The notes under the pieces: model-generated | What the model was told of the DNA's origin: nothing | Databases searched by the model: none | The model's input: only the letters and a program-made list of their open reading frames with translations | Part shown: piece after piece, positions 22,399-35,385 of the stretch | Layout: every line of letters begins with the position of its first letter | Numbering within the stretch: the first letter of the stretch is position 1 | Made by a program: the position numbers and the translations under genes | Assembly (NCBI GenBank): GCA_016584495.1 | Contig: WAID01000004.1 | Span: 1,302,001 to 1,366,000 of the forward strand | Source: Celoporthe dispersa | Lineage: Eukaryota; Ascomycota; Sordariomycetes; Diaporthales; Cryphonectriaceae | Direction: 5' to 3' | DNA length: 64,000 bases

Positions 22399-23693
22399 GG
22401 ATTGCTTAGTCGACGCCCCATTCCTTCTCTTGCCAGCCCCATTAGCTCGGGATAAAGTCTTCACGCTCACTGCCCACCCCTATACCGTTCCGCAGGGCCA
22501 ACGCCACTCCGAACTCGCAGTGTGTGTAGCAATGGGCGGGCTTCAGCTACAGCTACGAGTTTCCGGCTGGACAGCTCGTTCCGCACGAGCCGTGTCTGCC
22601 TTGCCACGGAGCAATATGATTGGACTTGCTGAGTTGTGAGGGTGAGACAATCGACTTAGACTTGTTGGCCCAGCAGGCTCTCTTACAGTAAGTAAACACA
22701 AGCAGGTGAAGCGGGCAAATTGTGTCGTGAGACCACGCCACAAGGATGTGCTATGCAGGTTGGGGCTAGGCAATGATTACTTTTGATCTAAGCACGACAC
22801 GGCTGCGTACTAAACAGTGTAGTACACGGAAGTAAGCAGCCGGACGTTGTGCCTCAGACGCAGCAGAAATTCATTCTCAAGACTTTCTTATTCCCCTTCC
22901 TTTTTCTTTCGGGGTGTATCATGAGGCCAATGACAGGTCGCGTCGGTGCATTAGCATGTATGGATCCCGTCCCACCATGACAAGGGCAACCTCGACGAGA
23001 CGTTTCTTTTTCTACATTCCGAAAGGCTCGCTTACGTTTCAGCTCTTGAGAGTACACGGTAGGGTCATGTAAGATTCGGAAAGCTCTCGGGCTAGGAGCT
23101 AGGTTGTTGTCAGCCTGGGGCGGGCCCGAGAAGATCTCGGAACACATGTTGGCTCTCTGAGCTGCAATATACTTATTCCAGTCCACAACAGAGGTTCCAG
23201 GTACTGAGAAGACGTGGAAAGAGAAGTTGTGCTGCATAAGCTTCGTAGCATCTCTATCCACCGCGTGCCCGCCGCGTCCGAGGGTCCCAGGGACACTGGA
23301 TTCCCCGGGTCTACTTGATGTCCTCCAGCCTCCCATTTTCCAATTTGGGCAATACAATGTGGATTAGGGCGCCTAGAGTCTCCATATTATAAGGTCGTCG
23401 ACCGAGGGGGGCCCCACCGCAACAAAGGCTCTCATTGGCGGCCGGCGGGTGGGGCGTGCCAGGATGGATTGAGGTGGGCTGGGGTGCGTCATTCCAGCCA
23501 CCCCAAAATTCTTATCTTATCGTCGCGTTGCTGTGGATACCCCGTACTAACCGCCCAAACACAGACAGACACCCTCCTCCCTCCTCCCTCCTCCAGAGGC
23601 GCAAGCACGTCTTAGGGCAAGTATCCACAGCTCCAGCCTATACTTTGACGTGCATTCTCCGATGCACCGTCGCCGTTGCTGCTGTCGACCCTG

Positions 23694-23745
23694 TGCCTGA
23701 TCCTGATCCTGATCCTGTTCTTGGTCTTGTTCCTGATCTCGATCT
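23694..23745. repeat. Degenerate CCTGAT hexamer repeat
   Basis: Several CCTGAT / CTTGTT units occur in tandem in the leader region of the chitin synthase gene. Confidence 0.7.
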
Positions 23746-24048
23746 GTGAAAGTTACCACCCAGCCCTTTCTTTCCCTCCCGAATGTTCTGGGAGGCCAAT
23801 TGAGAGTTCCATTCCCAACCTCTCGATTAACCCACCAGGGATATCCACCCTTCACACCAGGCCAAGCAGTAGACACCAAGCAGAGCTACACTCGTTCATC
23901 TCTTCTCATTCACCCACCTCACCTGCTTGCGCTGCAAATACACAGCCAGGTCCAGGTCTAGCGCTCGTCACCTGGGAAACCTTCATTCTTTTGTTCACCT
24001 GCCAGACATTCCAGAGCCAGACCTTCCCCTCCCAAGCAGCTGGTCAAT

Positions 24049-27000
24049 ATGGATCGTCCCACCACCCCGTCCCGACCTCCAGACTACGGTCACTCGTACT
24101 ACGGCGACGACGACCAAGAAGATCTGGGTCTTGGTCAGGGCAGTACTGCAGCCGCTGTCAGATTGCTAACGTCCATGGACGAGGATATGTCACCAACTCG
24201 ACCGTATGTATCGCAACAGCTCCTTCGTCCAGCCCCTCTTTCTTTACCAGCAGCCGGGATCAAGCGCTCTCCCAAGGCGAGCATCTGTACTCCACCAGAG
24301 AAGCAGAAGGAGGCCAAGGGTATCAGTCCTAGCTCACCCAAGAAGGCTACTGGCCCCGCCGTCAATTTCGTGCCTGAGGAGCACGCCGCGGAGTCACCAC
24401 CGCGGTGCAGGCCGGGCGCTGCTGCTGCTGAGGGCGGCACAGGGAGCAAGGCACCCGCGAGGGCCTCAACAGTCAAGCTGCAGAAGAAGACCAAGCCCGA
24501 CCACGTCTTGCAGGAAGAGATCTTGTCGACGCTGCCCGTCATTCCGGAGGGGGTCTCCCCTCGCAGAGAATCGCTGAGGAAGTCCAACAGCGAGCCTCCT
24601 GTCCTTCCGCTGTCCTTGCCAGCTGTCTATAGCAGAAGCTCACACCTACACGTTTCTAGTAGCCACCACGCCCGGGGTTCATACCAGCCTTCGGTCTTTT
24701 CCACACACTCTCGCCACGCCTCGATCGTCGATCCGCCCAGCATGCCGCCGCCTGACTCCACTTACGTGCCGTTTCGACGCAACGACGACGATGACGGCCG
24801 TCACGGCGGGTCTTACAGCCCTACTCGGTCTACCTACGACAGGATGTCACCAGTCTCCCCGTCATACGAGCCGGCTGATCTCAACGGCAGCCCCCGGCCC
24901 GGAAGCCCCTCATCTAGATACGGAGGCAGCCCTAGGCGTCCTCTGCCCCCAAGCCGCTGTTCTCTGATTCAGCTCGAGGGTCTTTCGCAGACGACGCGAC
25001 GGTCTCTATCCCGCTCGGCACCGACGTTGACCAGGACTTCTTCACCAGCGGCCCTGGAGTCCCCTGACTTGGGCGGCAAGATGAGGCGCGAGTCTTACTT
25101 GTCTCAGTCCCAGGAGACACTGAACGACGATGAGCTCGAGACCCCATTCAACGAGAAGTATGGGCACTACGGCCCAGCACCTGAGGGCAGACAGGAGCGC
25201 AGGGGTGCGCGGGCTCCGCAGATGAGCCGGAAGGAGGTCCAGCTCATCAACGGTGAGCTTGTGCTGGAATGCAAAATCCCCACCATCCTGTACAGCTTCC
25301 TGCCGAGACGAGACGAGATCGAGTTCACACATATGCGGTATACGGCCGTCACCTGCGACCCCGACGATTTCGTCGACAAGGGATACAAGCTCCGCCAGAA
25401 CATCGGAAGGACTACACGCGAGACCGAGCTCTTCATCTGCGTCACCATGTACAACGAGGACGAGATCGGCTTCACGAGAACGATGCACGCCGTCATGAAG
25501 AATATCGCCCACTTCTGCAGCCGCAGCAAGTCGAGGACCTGGGGCGAGAACGGCTGGCAGAAGATTGTCGTCTCTATCGTTTCCGACGGGCGAGAGAGCA
25601 TCCACCCGCGAACGCTCGATGCCTTGTCCGCCATGGGTGTCTACCAGCATGGTATCGCCAAGAACTACGTCAACCAGAGGGCCGTTCAGGCACACGTGTA
25701 CGAGTACACCACCCAGGTCTCGCTCGACTCCGACCTGAAGTTCAAGGGAGCCGAGAAGGGTATCGTCCCCTGCCAGATGATCTTCTGCCTCAAGGAGAAG
25801 AACGCCAAGAAGCTCAACTCGCACCGCTGGTGCTTCAATGCCTTCGGCAAGGCCTTGAACCCCAACGTGTGTATCCTTCTTGACGTTGGCACGAAGCCTG
25901 GCAGCAACTCGCTGTATCACCTCTGGAAGGCCTTCGACACCGATTCCAACGTTGCCGGAGCTTGCGGCGAGATCAGGGCGATGAAGGGAAAATATGGGTC
26001 CAGCCTCCTGAATCCCCTCGTGGCCTCGCAGAATTTCGAGTACAAGATGTCAAACATCTTGGACAAGCCTCTTGAGAGTGTTTTTGGATACATCACCGTG
26101 TTGCCGGGCGCCCTCAGCGCGTATCGGTATCATGCCCTCCTCAACGATGAGACTGGCCACGGCCCTCTCAGCCAGTACTTCAAGGGTGAAGTGCTTCACG
26201 GGCAGCATGCTGATGTCTTTACCGCGAACATGTATCTGGCTGAGGATCGAATCCTCTGCTGGGAACTGGTGGCCAAGCGCGGTGAGAGCTGGGTGCTGAA
26301 ATATGTGAAGAATTGCACTGGTGAGACTGATGTGCCTGGTAAGTCTGGATATCGCTCTCTAGCCGACCGAACCGAGGGAGACACTTGATACTGACAGATA
26401 TGGACAGATTCTGTGCCCGAGTTCGTCTCGCAGCGCCGCAGATGGTTGAACGGTGCATTTTTCGCCGCAGTGTACTCGCTTGTGCATTTCAAACAGCTTC
26501 TGGCAACCGACCATACCGTCGCCCGCAAGGCACTACTGCTCATCGAATCATTCTACCAGTTCATCCAGCTCCTCTTCACGTACTTCTCGCTCGCCAACTT
26601 CTTCCTGACCTTCTACTTCGTGGCGGGCGGCATTGCTGACCCGACGGTGGACCCCTTTCCACACAACTTCGGCAAATACATCTTCTACCTCCTCAAGTAC
26701 ACCCTAGTGCTGCTCATCTGCACTCAGTTCATCCTGTCGCTGGGAAACCGACCGCAGGGTGCCAGAAAGCTGTATCTAGGGTCTATGATCACCTATGCGA
26801 TCATTATGGTCTACACGATGTTTGCAAGCATCTATATCGTCGTCTACGAGATACGGAAGAGCAACGGCATCGATTTCGACAATTCCATCATGACCAACAT
26901 GATTCTCTCCGTGCTCTCGACATTTGGCCTCTATTTTTTCATGTCGTTCCTGTACTTCGAGCCGTGGCACATGTTCACCTCCCTCCTGCAGTATTTCATC

Positions 27001-27570
27001 ATGCTGCCCTCATACATCTGCACACTCCAAATTTATGCATTCTGCAATACGCACGATGTCACATGGGGAACCAAGGGAGACAACGTCATGAAGACCGATC
27101 TGGGAGGTGCTGTCGGAAAGGGTTCTACCGTCGAGCTTGAGATGCCCTCCGAGCAGCTGGACATTGATTCTGGGTACGACGAGGCTCTGCGTAACCTGCG
27201 CGACCGCGTCGAGGTTCCCAGCACGCCTGTATCCGAGAACCAGCTGCAGGAAGACTACTACAAGTCCGTGAGGACATGGATGGTGAGCACCTGGATGATT
27301 GCCAACGGCGTCCTGGCCATGGCGATTAGCGAGATCTATGGCACCGGAGAGGTCGGCAACAACATCTACCTCGCATTCATCCTGTGGAGTGTTGCTGTCT
27401 TGGCAGCCTTCCGTGCCCTCGGCTCAGGCATCTTTGCCATTATCAACATGATCAACATGATCGTCGAGGGTCGTGTCCGTCTCAGCCTGAAGATACCAAA
27501 ATGGTTGGGCGGTGTCGGCAGTCGGATCTCCGACACGCTCAGCAGCGTTGGAAGTAGTGTCAGGCGGTAA
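24049..27570 (+). CDS. Chitin synthase, class III
   Basis: Two exons (24049-26338 and 26408-27570; 69-nt intron) encode 1150 residues. The GT2 catalytic core has VTMYNEDE, FKGAEKGIVPCQ, LLDVGTKPG, the EDR motif at residues 732-734, and QRRRW at 772-776, followed by a cluster of about six membrane helices. The core and tail (NTHDVTWGTKGDN, SEQLDIDSGYD) match class III enzymes, which are specific to filamentous fungi and make chitin at hyphal tips and septa. The first about 390 residues are a Ser/Pro/Arg-rich disordered region, longer than in the best-known class III enzymes. The intron splits Asp764 just before the QRRRW exon. No frameshift was found. Confidence 0.92.
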
Positions 27571-28432
27571 AGGACAGGGTTTCTTTTACCTTTTTTTTTT
27601 TCCTTTCCAAAGCATTTTTTATGATACCGAACGTGCGCCGATGGGAACGGCGTGCTCTTTGCACATTGGAACGGGTCAGGATTTTCAATGGGGTTGAAGG
27701 CGTGATGGATATTATGACTCTCAGGAGTATACGATACGGGCTCTGGTAACAACATCGAGACAAAACGGCAAAGCGCTTAATGCTTTCTGAAACCCATTGG
27801 GATACAAACGACTCGGGCTCATGGATTGTGATGGTTGGGTGGTTTCGGGGTTCTCTCATAGTCTAGTAGTAGAATCATGTACACTAAATGGCATCAATTG
27901 TTTGCACTCAATTTGAACTCGACCAGGCAAAGCAGCCTTGCATGTTCTGAGTATATTGTAATGCCTAGTAGGTAGTTAGGCGCCATCTTCGTCCCCAGAG
28001 CTTCGAGGATGCCTCGTGAGCATAGGCTTCTCCGATGCCTGAGCTCCGTCCTCTGGTTCCAAGACGTGCTGGCAAGTGTTTGCTCCTCAAGGTCCCGGCT
28101 ACGTGTCTACAAAAGCATGTGGTGATATTCTCAACGAGAGATTGCGTCAATATGTAGACAAGGAGAATGCCAGAAAACGATACAATTCTTCGTGCGATAT
28201 ACAGAAGAAAAAGAAAGGAGCATAAAAAAGAGGACCGGTCGAAGTATAGAACGCCGGAAATGCGGACCGACGTTTTGTGGGAATCGTGTTTTCCTTTCTG
28301 CCTTTCTGCCTTTTTGCTTTTTATTTTTATTTTTATTTTTTGATTTACCCAAAAACACGCACACCTTTCACGCCAGATGAATTAGCCGCCCGTACATTAC
28401 AAGCACAAGTCCTTAGCAATCTCTTTGAGTTT
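27571..28432. other. Convergent intergenic region
   Basis: About 860 bases between the 3' ends of the chitin synthase and the sulfite reductase. A T10 run (27589-27600 area) and a TTTTTATTTTTATTTTT stretch near 28320-28340 are present. No supported gene was seen. Confidence 0.5.
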
Positions 28433-31400
28433 CTATTCCTCATCGTCATCTTCCTCAGCAACCTGTTGCAGACAGTCAGCATTCGATTCAACATGCAATG
28501 AGCAGCAGCAGGAGAGCATGCTGGGTTCGGTGGGTGATGTACTCACATCAGCATGGAAGTTGGTTCCATCAGTCGTCGCCTTGATGTACCCCGTCCTGAT
28601 ACAGAAATCTCCGAACCTCTCACCCTCCTCTCTCTCCAGGGCGTACTGCTTCAGAAGAGGCTTCATGATGCTCAGTATCTCCTCCTCCTTGATGCTAGAC
28701 CGGTAGAGCTTGTTCAGCCGCTGACCGTGATATCCGCCACCGAGGTACATGTTGTACGCGCCGTAGGCCTTTCCGACGAAGGCTACTTCAGCCAGCCATG
28801 GCCGTGCGCAGCCGTTGGGGCAGCCCGTCATGCGCATGACGATGGAGTCCTGCCGCAGGCCGTTCTCCTCGAGGCAGTCCTCAAGCTTAGAGATCAGCAC
28901 GGGAAGGTAGCGCTCCGACTCGGCCATGGCGAGACCACAGGTCGGGAAGGCAACACAGGCAGAGGAGCTCAGGCGCAGGCCAGAGAACTTGATGTTGTCG
29001 AGCTTGTACTTCTTGAGGAGGGCCTTCATGTCGTCAAGATCCTCATCGGCAACATTGCTCAGGATGACGTGCTGGTTGCCCGTCAGGCGGAACTCTCCCT
29101 TGTGCACCTTGGCAATCTCGCGCATGCCCGTCTTCATTTGGAAGTTGGGGGTATCCTCGATACGACCGTTCTCGATGAAGAGGGTGAAGTGGTTCATACC
29201 GAGCTCGTCGCGCTGCCACCCGAAAGTGTCGACGTTGGACTCGAACTTGAATGGCTTGGGCTTGTCGAAGGTCTTGCCCCACAGCTCCTCGACCTTGGAC
29301 TTGAAGACATCCACGCCCATGTCGTCGATAGTGTACTTGAGTCGTGCGTGCTTGCGGTTCCTGCGGTCGCCGTGGTCTCGCTGCACCAGCATGACCTTCT
29401 CGCAGGCAATGTGCACCTCCTCGCGGCTTACGAAGCCCAGCATGCGACCAGTCTGTGGATAGGTCTTCTTGTTGTTATGCGTCGCACCCATACCACCACC
29501 GGCCATCAAGTTAAAGCCGAGAAGGTGGCCATCATCGCCCTTGATGGCAATCAGACCAATGTCGTGGGCGTAGACGTCGGTATCGTTGTGGGGAGGGACA
29601 GCGATGGTGATCTTGAACTTCCGAGGCAGGTAAGTAGGACCATACAGAGGCTCAAAGTCTTGGACGGCATCGCCAGCAATTTGCGTCTTCTTGTTGTCGT
29701 CGTCCGTTAGCCAGATCTCGTGGTAGGCGGTCGTCGAGGGCAGGAGGTGGTCGCTGATCCGCTTCGAGCACTCGTGGACCTCGCCGTGAAACTTCGACTG
29801 GGTAGGCAGGGAGCTGCACATGACGTTCCGGTTCACATCACCGCAGGCGGCGATGGTCGTCATGAGAGCTCGGTTGATGGCTTGCATGGCAGGCTTGAGC
29901 TTGCCCTTTACGACGCCGTGGAACTGGAAGGTCTGTCGTGTGGTCAACTTCATGGTCTCGTTTCCGAGCTGGTTGCTGATATCGTCCATCTGGATCCACT
30001 GCTTAGGCGTGGAGACACCACTTGGCAGTCGACACCGGATCATGAAAGAGTATGCCGGCTCTAGGCCTTGTGCCTTTCTTTCGTCCCGGACATCTCTGTC
30101 ATCCTGCATGTAGGTACCGTGGAACTTGGTGAGCTGCTGATCTGCGGCCGAGATGGCTCCGGTGGTGGGATCATTGAGTCCCTCAACGATCGTGCCGCGG
30201 AGGTAGTTGGACGCGATCTTGATGTCCTCGTTGGTCAATGGCGGGGGCTCCTCAGGGAGGCCCTCGATGTTTGCCACGCCGAGAGCTTGCCAGATCTTCG
30301 GCTCCCATTCAGTGTAACCGGTCTGGTAGCCATCCGGGTCCTGGTCATCACCAAGTCCGATCTCTGCCAGACGCTTGCCCCCGAAGTCGGCCAACTTCCT
30401 GTCAAGGTCCTTGCCAGGCTTGTTGTAGTAGATCTTGTCCTCCTTTCTCGGCCAGTAATGGCTATCACCGAGAGCGAAGATGGAGTAATTGGTCGTGGCC
30501 AGGTCGAGCTCAGTGCTGTCCTTGATAGCGTTCCAGAGCGCATGTCCGTTCTGAGGGAACTCTCCTTGACCTGCAGTAGAGGTGATAAAGACGACATTTT
30601 CCTCTGTCGAGAGATCCTCAACTGGGTAGTCCTCCATTGCCATGACAGTCGTCTTCAGACCCCTCGCCTTGCCCCGGTTGCCGAGACGCTTTGCAAGTGA
30701 CTGCGCGTTGCCACCATCAGACGCGAACAAGATCATGAGAGGCGCACCTTGCAGGCCTTCCAGCAATTGAGCGTACGCATCCTTGGCCTTCCGCTTCTGC
30801 TGTTTGCGAATCTCGGTACCGTAGTCCTCAGACAGGACCGGGGCGTACTTGGGCTCCCCTTGCCATGAGCTGGGTCATGTGGTTGTCCCTGTCCAGGAAC
30901 TCCTTCAGCTCCTTCTTGATCCTCTCAGAGTCCAAAGAGAAGGCTGGCTCGCCCTTCTTCTCGTTGCTTGGGTTCCAGCGGTACAGAGGCCAGTAGCCAA
31001 TATCGACTGCCTGCTTGGTCTCCTGGAGGACTGTCAGAGGCGAGTCGTGCTCACCGTTGTACGGCAGGTATGCCAAAACAACCGATGGGCCGTCAAACTT
31101 GTCGGCCTCGTCCATGGCCTGCAAGACCTGCGTGTACGAGCTGTACACAGCTACGGACGCGACATAGGCATTGCCAAAGTTCATCGCATACAGACCAATG
31201 TCCTTCTTCCTCCTGGCGGCATCAGCTGCTGCCCGCTCAGAATATGGTGTCGAGTCAATGATGAGCATGTTGACATTTTCGCCCGAGGCCAGGACGTGGT
31301 GCACACCAGAATTGCCGAGATCATATGCCCACGCATCCGAGCCCACCAGCCACAAAGACTCCTTGCGGAGGAAAGCCTTGTCGGTGAGGATTTTTCGAGA

Positions 31401-33206
31401 AGTAGAGGAGTTGTCCGTCTCGAGTGTAGAGATGACATCTTCCGCGACCTGTTCAACCTTGGCCGGGTTCTCAGCGTGCGAGGCCCATTGCGCAAGCGCT
31501 CGCTTGGGATTCTCCGTCAGGAATGTACCCGAAGCAGCAGTCTCCTTCACATCAGCAACAAACTTTCGCCTCCTCTCCTTGCGCGCCAGCAGAGAGCCAA
31601 ACCCGTACTCGGGGCTTGCAGAGACGGTGGTAGAGACCCCGGCATTGTCGGATTGGAGCGAGTTGGCGAGGAATACTCTCGATCCGAAGAGCTGATCTAG
31701 GATCTTGGTGTAGGCGGTCTCAAGCTTGGGAACCTCAAGCCCGTACTCGGAGGCCTCTTCTGGGCCATGTCGGGAGCCGACCTCGAGATTCTGAATAGGC
31801 TTGTCCGAGACCAAGTTCTGGTAGATACCGCGCAGAGCCTGCGTGGCCGTCTCATGGGTGAGATACCCAAGCTGATACCCCACAATGGTCTCCACGCCTC
31901 CCATTCCGCTCTTGAGGGATGTCAGGACATCAATCAGTAGGGGTCCCCACTTGGTGGTCTTTTTCGAGACTTGCTCCAGGACGGCGACCTTCTTTACTGT
32001 TCTTGGCAGGATATCAATCAGCTTGACACCAAGCCATGGCCTGTACAGCCGTGGGGTGAGAATGGCACAGTTGGCAAAGCTCTCGGTAGGGGGTGCCTGG
32101 TCGAGCGCATCGCCGAACAAGCCCGCATCGGATCCAAAAATGAAGAGGCAGGCCTCGGCTGTCGCAGAGCCTGAGTACTCAAAGACGTGGTATTCCCGCC
32201 CTGAGAGCTTCTTGATCTGGGCCCAGATCAGGTTGACGTAGTTATAAATATGCTCGGAAGTAACGGTCGCAGGGTGGGCCTCGATCGTCGTGGCAGAAGA
32301 CTCGCTGGGAGGGCTGCTCGTGGCGCTCTGCTGGCTCGACTTCTCAGATGCCTGCGAGGAAACCTTGCCATCGACCTCGGGCGCGTTCAGACCATTCAGC
32401 TTGGGAGACTTGGGTGACATGGCCTCGGGGCCCAGGTCGATCAGGTCTTCAGCCAGGGCGACCCTCCCACCATCGGCATAGATGCCCGACTCTGGGATGT
32501 TGGAGTTCTGCAGGCGCCGCACGAGGTCCATATTCAGCACCTCGCGCAGGGTGCTCGGCACCTCGTACTCGACGGGCTTGTCATCCTTGCAAGCAGCAGA
32601 GCTGAAGAAATGTATGACACCCTTTCCTGACCGGACCGCCAGTGCATGAGCAGTCAGGGCCATATCCTGGGCCTCCTGGATAGACTCGGACTGCAAGAAC
32701 GACCATCCCGAGTTCCTAATCGAGGTTATGGCGGAGTAGTCTGGGAACTGTTCAGGATGGAGGGCGACGTGGATGACGACAGGATAGCTGGCCAGCTTGT
32801 AGAGGTGGCCGACCGATGGCAGTAATATCCTGGAGGAGGTGGTGACGGAGACTAGAAGCCCGTTCCGAGCAGGCTCGAAGACAGAGAGCAATGGGTCGGC
32901 GTTGTGCCTTACGGAGAGGAGCTATAACACAGGTCAGACACCAAATCCCAGGCCCAGCCAATGCAGTATAAGAACCGGGGGGGGGGGGAGGTTGTTCAGG
33001 CCATTGCGCACCTCTGGGACAGACTCGACATTCTTTGCGACCAGGCTTCTCTCCTTTCTGCCATGGTATCTCTTGAGATGGCTCGAGAACTCGGAATCGG
33101 CAGCCAGAGAAGGCTGTACGCTGACAATCACATCGCTGGCCTGGTACGCGATCCGGGCAACTGTGGCAGCGTATTGTTAGTAATCCTCTCTATAGCTAAC
33201 TTGCTT

Positions 33207-33238
<32 letters not shown>

Positions 33239-33445
33239 GTTTGCGTATCCTGGGACGCATGACAGAGCAGAAACGACGAGGTGGATGATGACCAAGCAGC
33301 AGGAGTACAGCAACATACCAGCCTCGGCAGGCGTCCGGATGCCAGGAAAGGGAGAGGATGCCATCTGGTCTGGATGATTATCTAGTACGGAGGCCTTCGG
33401 CCGGAGGGAGGTTGAGGTGTCAAGGGCCTTGAAGAGGAAGGACAT
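28433..33445 (-). CDS. MET5: Assimilatory sulfite reductase, hemoprotein beta subunit (one apparent frameshift)
   Basis: Four exons (33445-33319, 33160-33012, 32921-28547, 28462-28433) give about 1559 residues after one base correction. The N-terminal half is the pyruvate-ferredoxin-oxidoreductase-like region of fungal Met5; a flavodoxin domain follows (PLMILFASDGGNAQSLAK, about residue 807); then the siroheme/4Fe-4S hemoprotein. Cluster ligands are visible as CVAFPTC (about 1415) and CPNGC (about 1460). The enzyme reduces sulfite to sulfide for cysteine and methionine synthesis. At 30856-30859 (CCCC on the plus strand) the frame shifts; removing one base gives MAREPKYAPVLSEDYG. The 84-nt last intron is stop-free and in frame. 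An upstream in-frame Met at 33508 exists, but MSFLFKALD is the better start. Confidence 0.9.
32979..32989. repeat. Poly(G) tract in sulfite reductase intron 2
   Basis: A run of about 11 G lies inside the intron 32922-33011. Confidence 0.8.
33211..33240. repeat. GT/GC dinucleotide microsatellite in sulfite reductase intron 1
   Basis: About nine GT units pass into five GC units within the first intron (33161-33318). Confidence 0.9.
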
Positions 33446-33719
33446 CGTGAGAAGAGCTCTAGGTTCGGCCACATTTGGGCCCAGGCCAGGGATATATCTA
33501 TCGTCCAACCCAAGTTTGACTCGCCAGGGCGCTCGCTGCCTCAGTCCGATCCGGAGGTGGATATTTCTCTGCCGTCAACGCCTTTAGTTGATTACAGCAT
33601 CAGATGTGCTCAGTAATTCTTTCAGTGGGCTGCTTAGACGCGCGAGGTGTGCCCCGCCATGCTGGGCCAGGGGTCTGCTGCAGGTGGGATGGATGGAGTT
33701 CGCTCGGCCTCCAACATAA

Positions 33720-33735
33720 TTTTTTTTTTTTTTTT
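33720..33735. repeat. Poly(T) tract
   Basis: A homopolymer T run upstream of the sulfite reductase gene. Confidence 0.85.
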
Positions 33736-34632
33736 CACCCTTCAAGCCTCGAGGCTAGCTGGGCAAGCAGTTGCTCATGGCCAGGAGCGATGGCGTGATC
33801 GCTCTTAGCGTCCCTGCCGCGCAGTGGTTGGTGGTCTTGGGGCAAAGATTGGGGCGAGGATCCCGCTTCTGTCTTCATGATTCAACACCAGTGATCTGGG
33901 GAGAACCTGCCATATGCCTGTCTGACCAATCGCGTATACTGCATTAACACGGAAAAACGGGCCACCCTCGCCCAAGAAGCTGCACAAGCTGCTGCACAGC
34001 TGCCTCCCACCCGCATGGCACGCCTGGCAGCCCATGGCAGGGTCCCATTTCTGGTGACAAATGGAGCCCGAGAGCCGCCCCAGCGGTTCCTCGGTCTTTA
34101 GAGTTGCCGCTAAACCGTCGCTTATGAAGAGCCGCAGCCGCTCTCTGCAGGGGGCTTGCCGACAACCTCTGTTTTCTCTTTCTCGTCACATCATCCGCCC
34201 CTCCGATTTCATGGCTCAACATATCGTCTCTTCGACACGCGATGTTTCCCCGACAATGGATGACGTGCTTGTCGGAGGCCAGATATGATGGAGGTCCCCT
34301 CTATGGATGACCTTTACGTATTGTGTAACTAATTGGATGCCTGGCTGGCTGGCTTGCTCGTTTCTGGGTGAGCCCCGCCAAGACTACAGCCAAGGTGTGC
34401 TCCCAAAACGAGTCGACCGTCACACGGCCCCAGCACTTCTTCTTCGAGGGCCGAGGCGCCCCTCCTCGGTGTCTAAGTGCTTGGGCCTCGCGGTCTGGAT
34501 CCGGGATTCGAAGGTGGCCGTGGTCTTGATGTCCCTCTACGGCTTCTGCGGAAGAGGCCCAGCAGACATCACAACTGAGCCAGCAGGGCTCTGATTTTGA
34601 TTTATCAGACAGTGGGACCCATCACTACGGAA

Positions 34633-34668
34633 GGATCTCCTAAAGGATCTCCTACAGGATCTCCTAAA
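34633..34668. repeat. Three tandem copies of a 12-bp unit
   Basis: The unit GGATCTCCTAAA occurs three times in direct tandem, the middle copy reading GGATCTCCTACA. Confidence 0.9.
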
Positions 34669-35385
34669 GGGCGGGCTTGCATGCACCTGCTCATACGTAA
34701 GACGGACTGCGCATCTAGTTCAAGAGGAGCCCTGGGACGATAGTGAGGCCTCAGGGAGGGTCTTTTTGTGGGCAGAGGGGGCAGGAAACAAAAAAGATAA
34801 AAAAGGGTGGGGACAGGGAATTTCTCTTCTGTCTGTCCATGAGAATAGGAGAATAAACAGCAAAGGAAAAAAAAGATGTGCTCGATACTCTACTTCAGGC
34901 TTGTTTTGCATCTACACCTGCTATGAGTGACAGTGTCTAGCTGAGAGCCTAAACAGCACCACGGCTGGAGCTCAGCATTGAGGGTCATGAACCACCTCTT
35001 GCGGCTACATGAAGCCTTCTCTGCTAACTGCTCGGCCTTCAGATATGTCTGAAGATGCGTGTTTGTAGAGGGGCTCACTGTCGACCGTTGTGCTGGGCTT
35101 GTGTCGTACATAATTGGATGTATAATCCATAGAAAAGAGGGTAGGTCACACTGAGAATTATAAAATCAAAGCAACAGCAGGCCGGGCCTTCATATCGGCA
35201 GCGACTTTAGCCTGCCTTAAAAACCCATCCACTGGATGATCTATGTAGTATTACTGTGGGTTCTCGCAACGCCACGCGCAGGTCTACCGTATGCTGGTAT
35301 CGCAACCGGACTCCCGCTGTCCATAGCATACACTCTATATTATTACAATTGGCCTCTAGGTGCAATGCACACCTCCAACCAAAGC

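Larger units (their letters stand above)
22116..24048. promoter_or_regulatory. Long 5' region of the chitin synthase gene
   Basis: About 1.9 kb with a 16-base poly(A) run at 22383-22398 and a CCTGAT-type repeat at 23694-23745. The part after about 23400 is pyrimidine-rich with short CTCCCTCCTCC repeats, like the leader of a strongly expressed fungal gene. A minus-strand open frame (22854-23357) lacks any recognised domain and was not called. Confidence 0.5.
33446..35385. other. 1.9-kb gene-free region
   Basis: This region holds the sulfite reductase promoter and the Kei1 3' flank. A poly(T) run lies at 33720-33735 and a 12-bp tandem repeat at 34633-34668. The segment from about 34900 to 35200 is CpG-poor and AT-richer. 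No supported gene was seen. Confidence 0.5.

Noticed and set aside
22854..23357. 167-codon minus-strand open frame
   Set aside because: No domain, signal peptide or splice support; it lies in the long upstream region of the chitin synthase gene.
28553..29710. 385-codon plus-strand open frame opposite sulfite reductase
   Set aside because: It lies wholly antisense to conserved sulfite reductase sequence and has no recognised domain; it is a by-product of GC-rich codon use.
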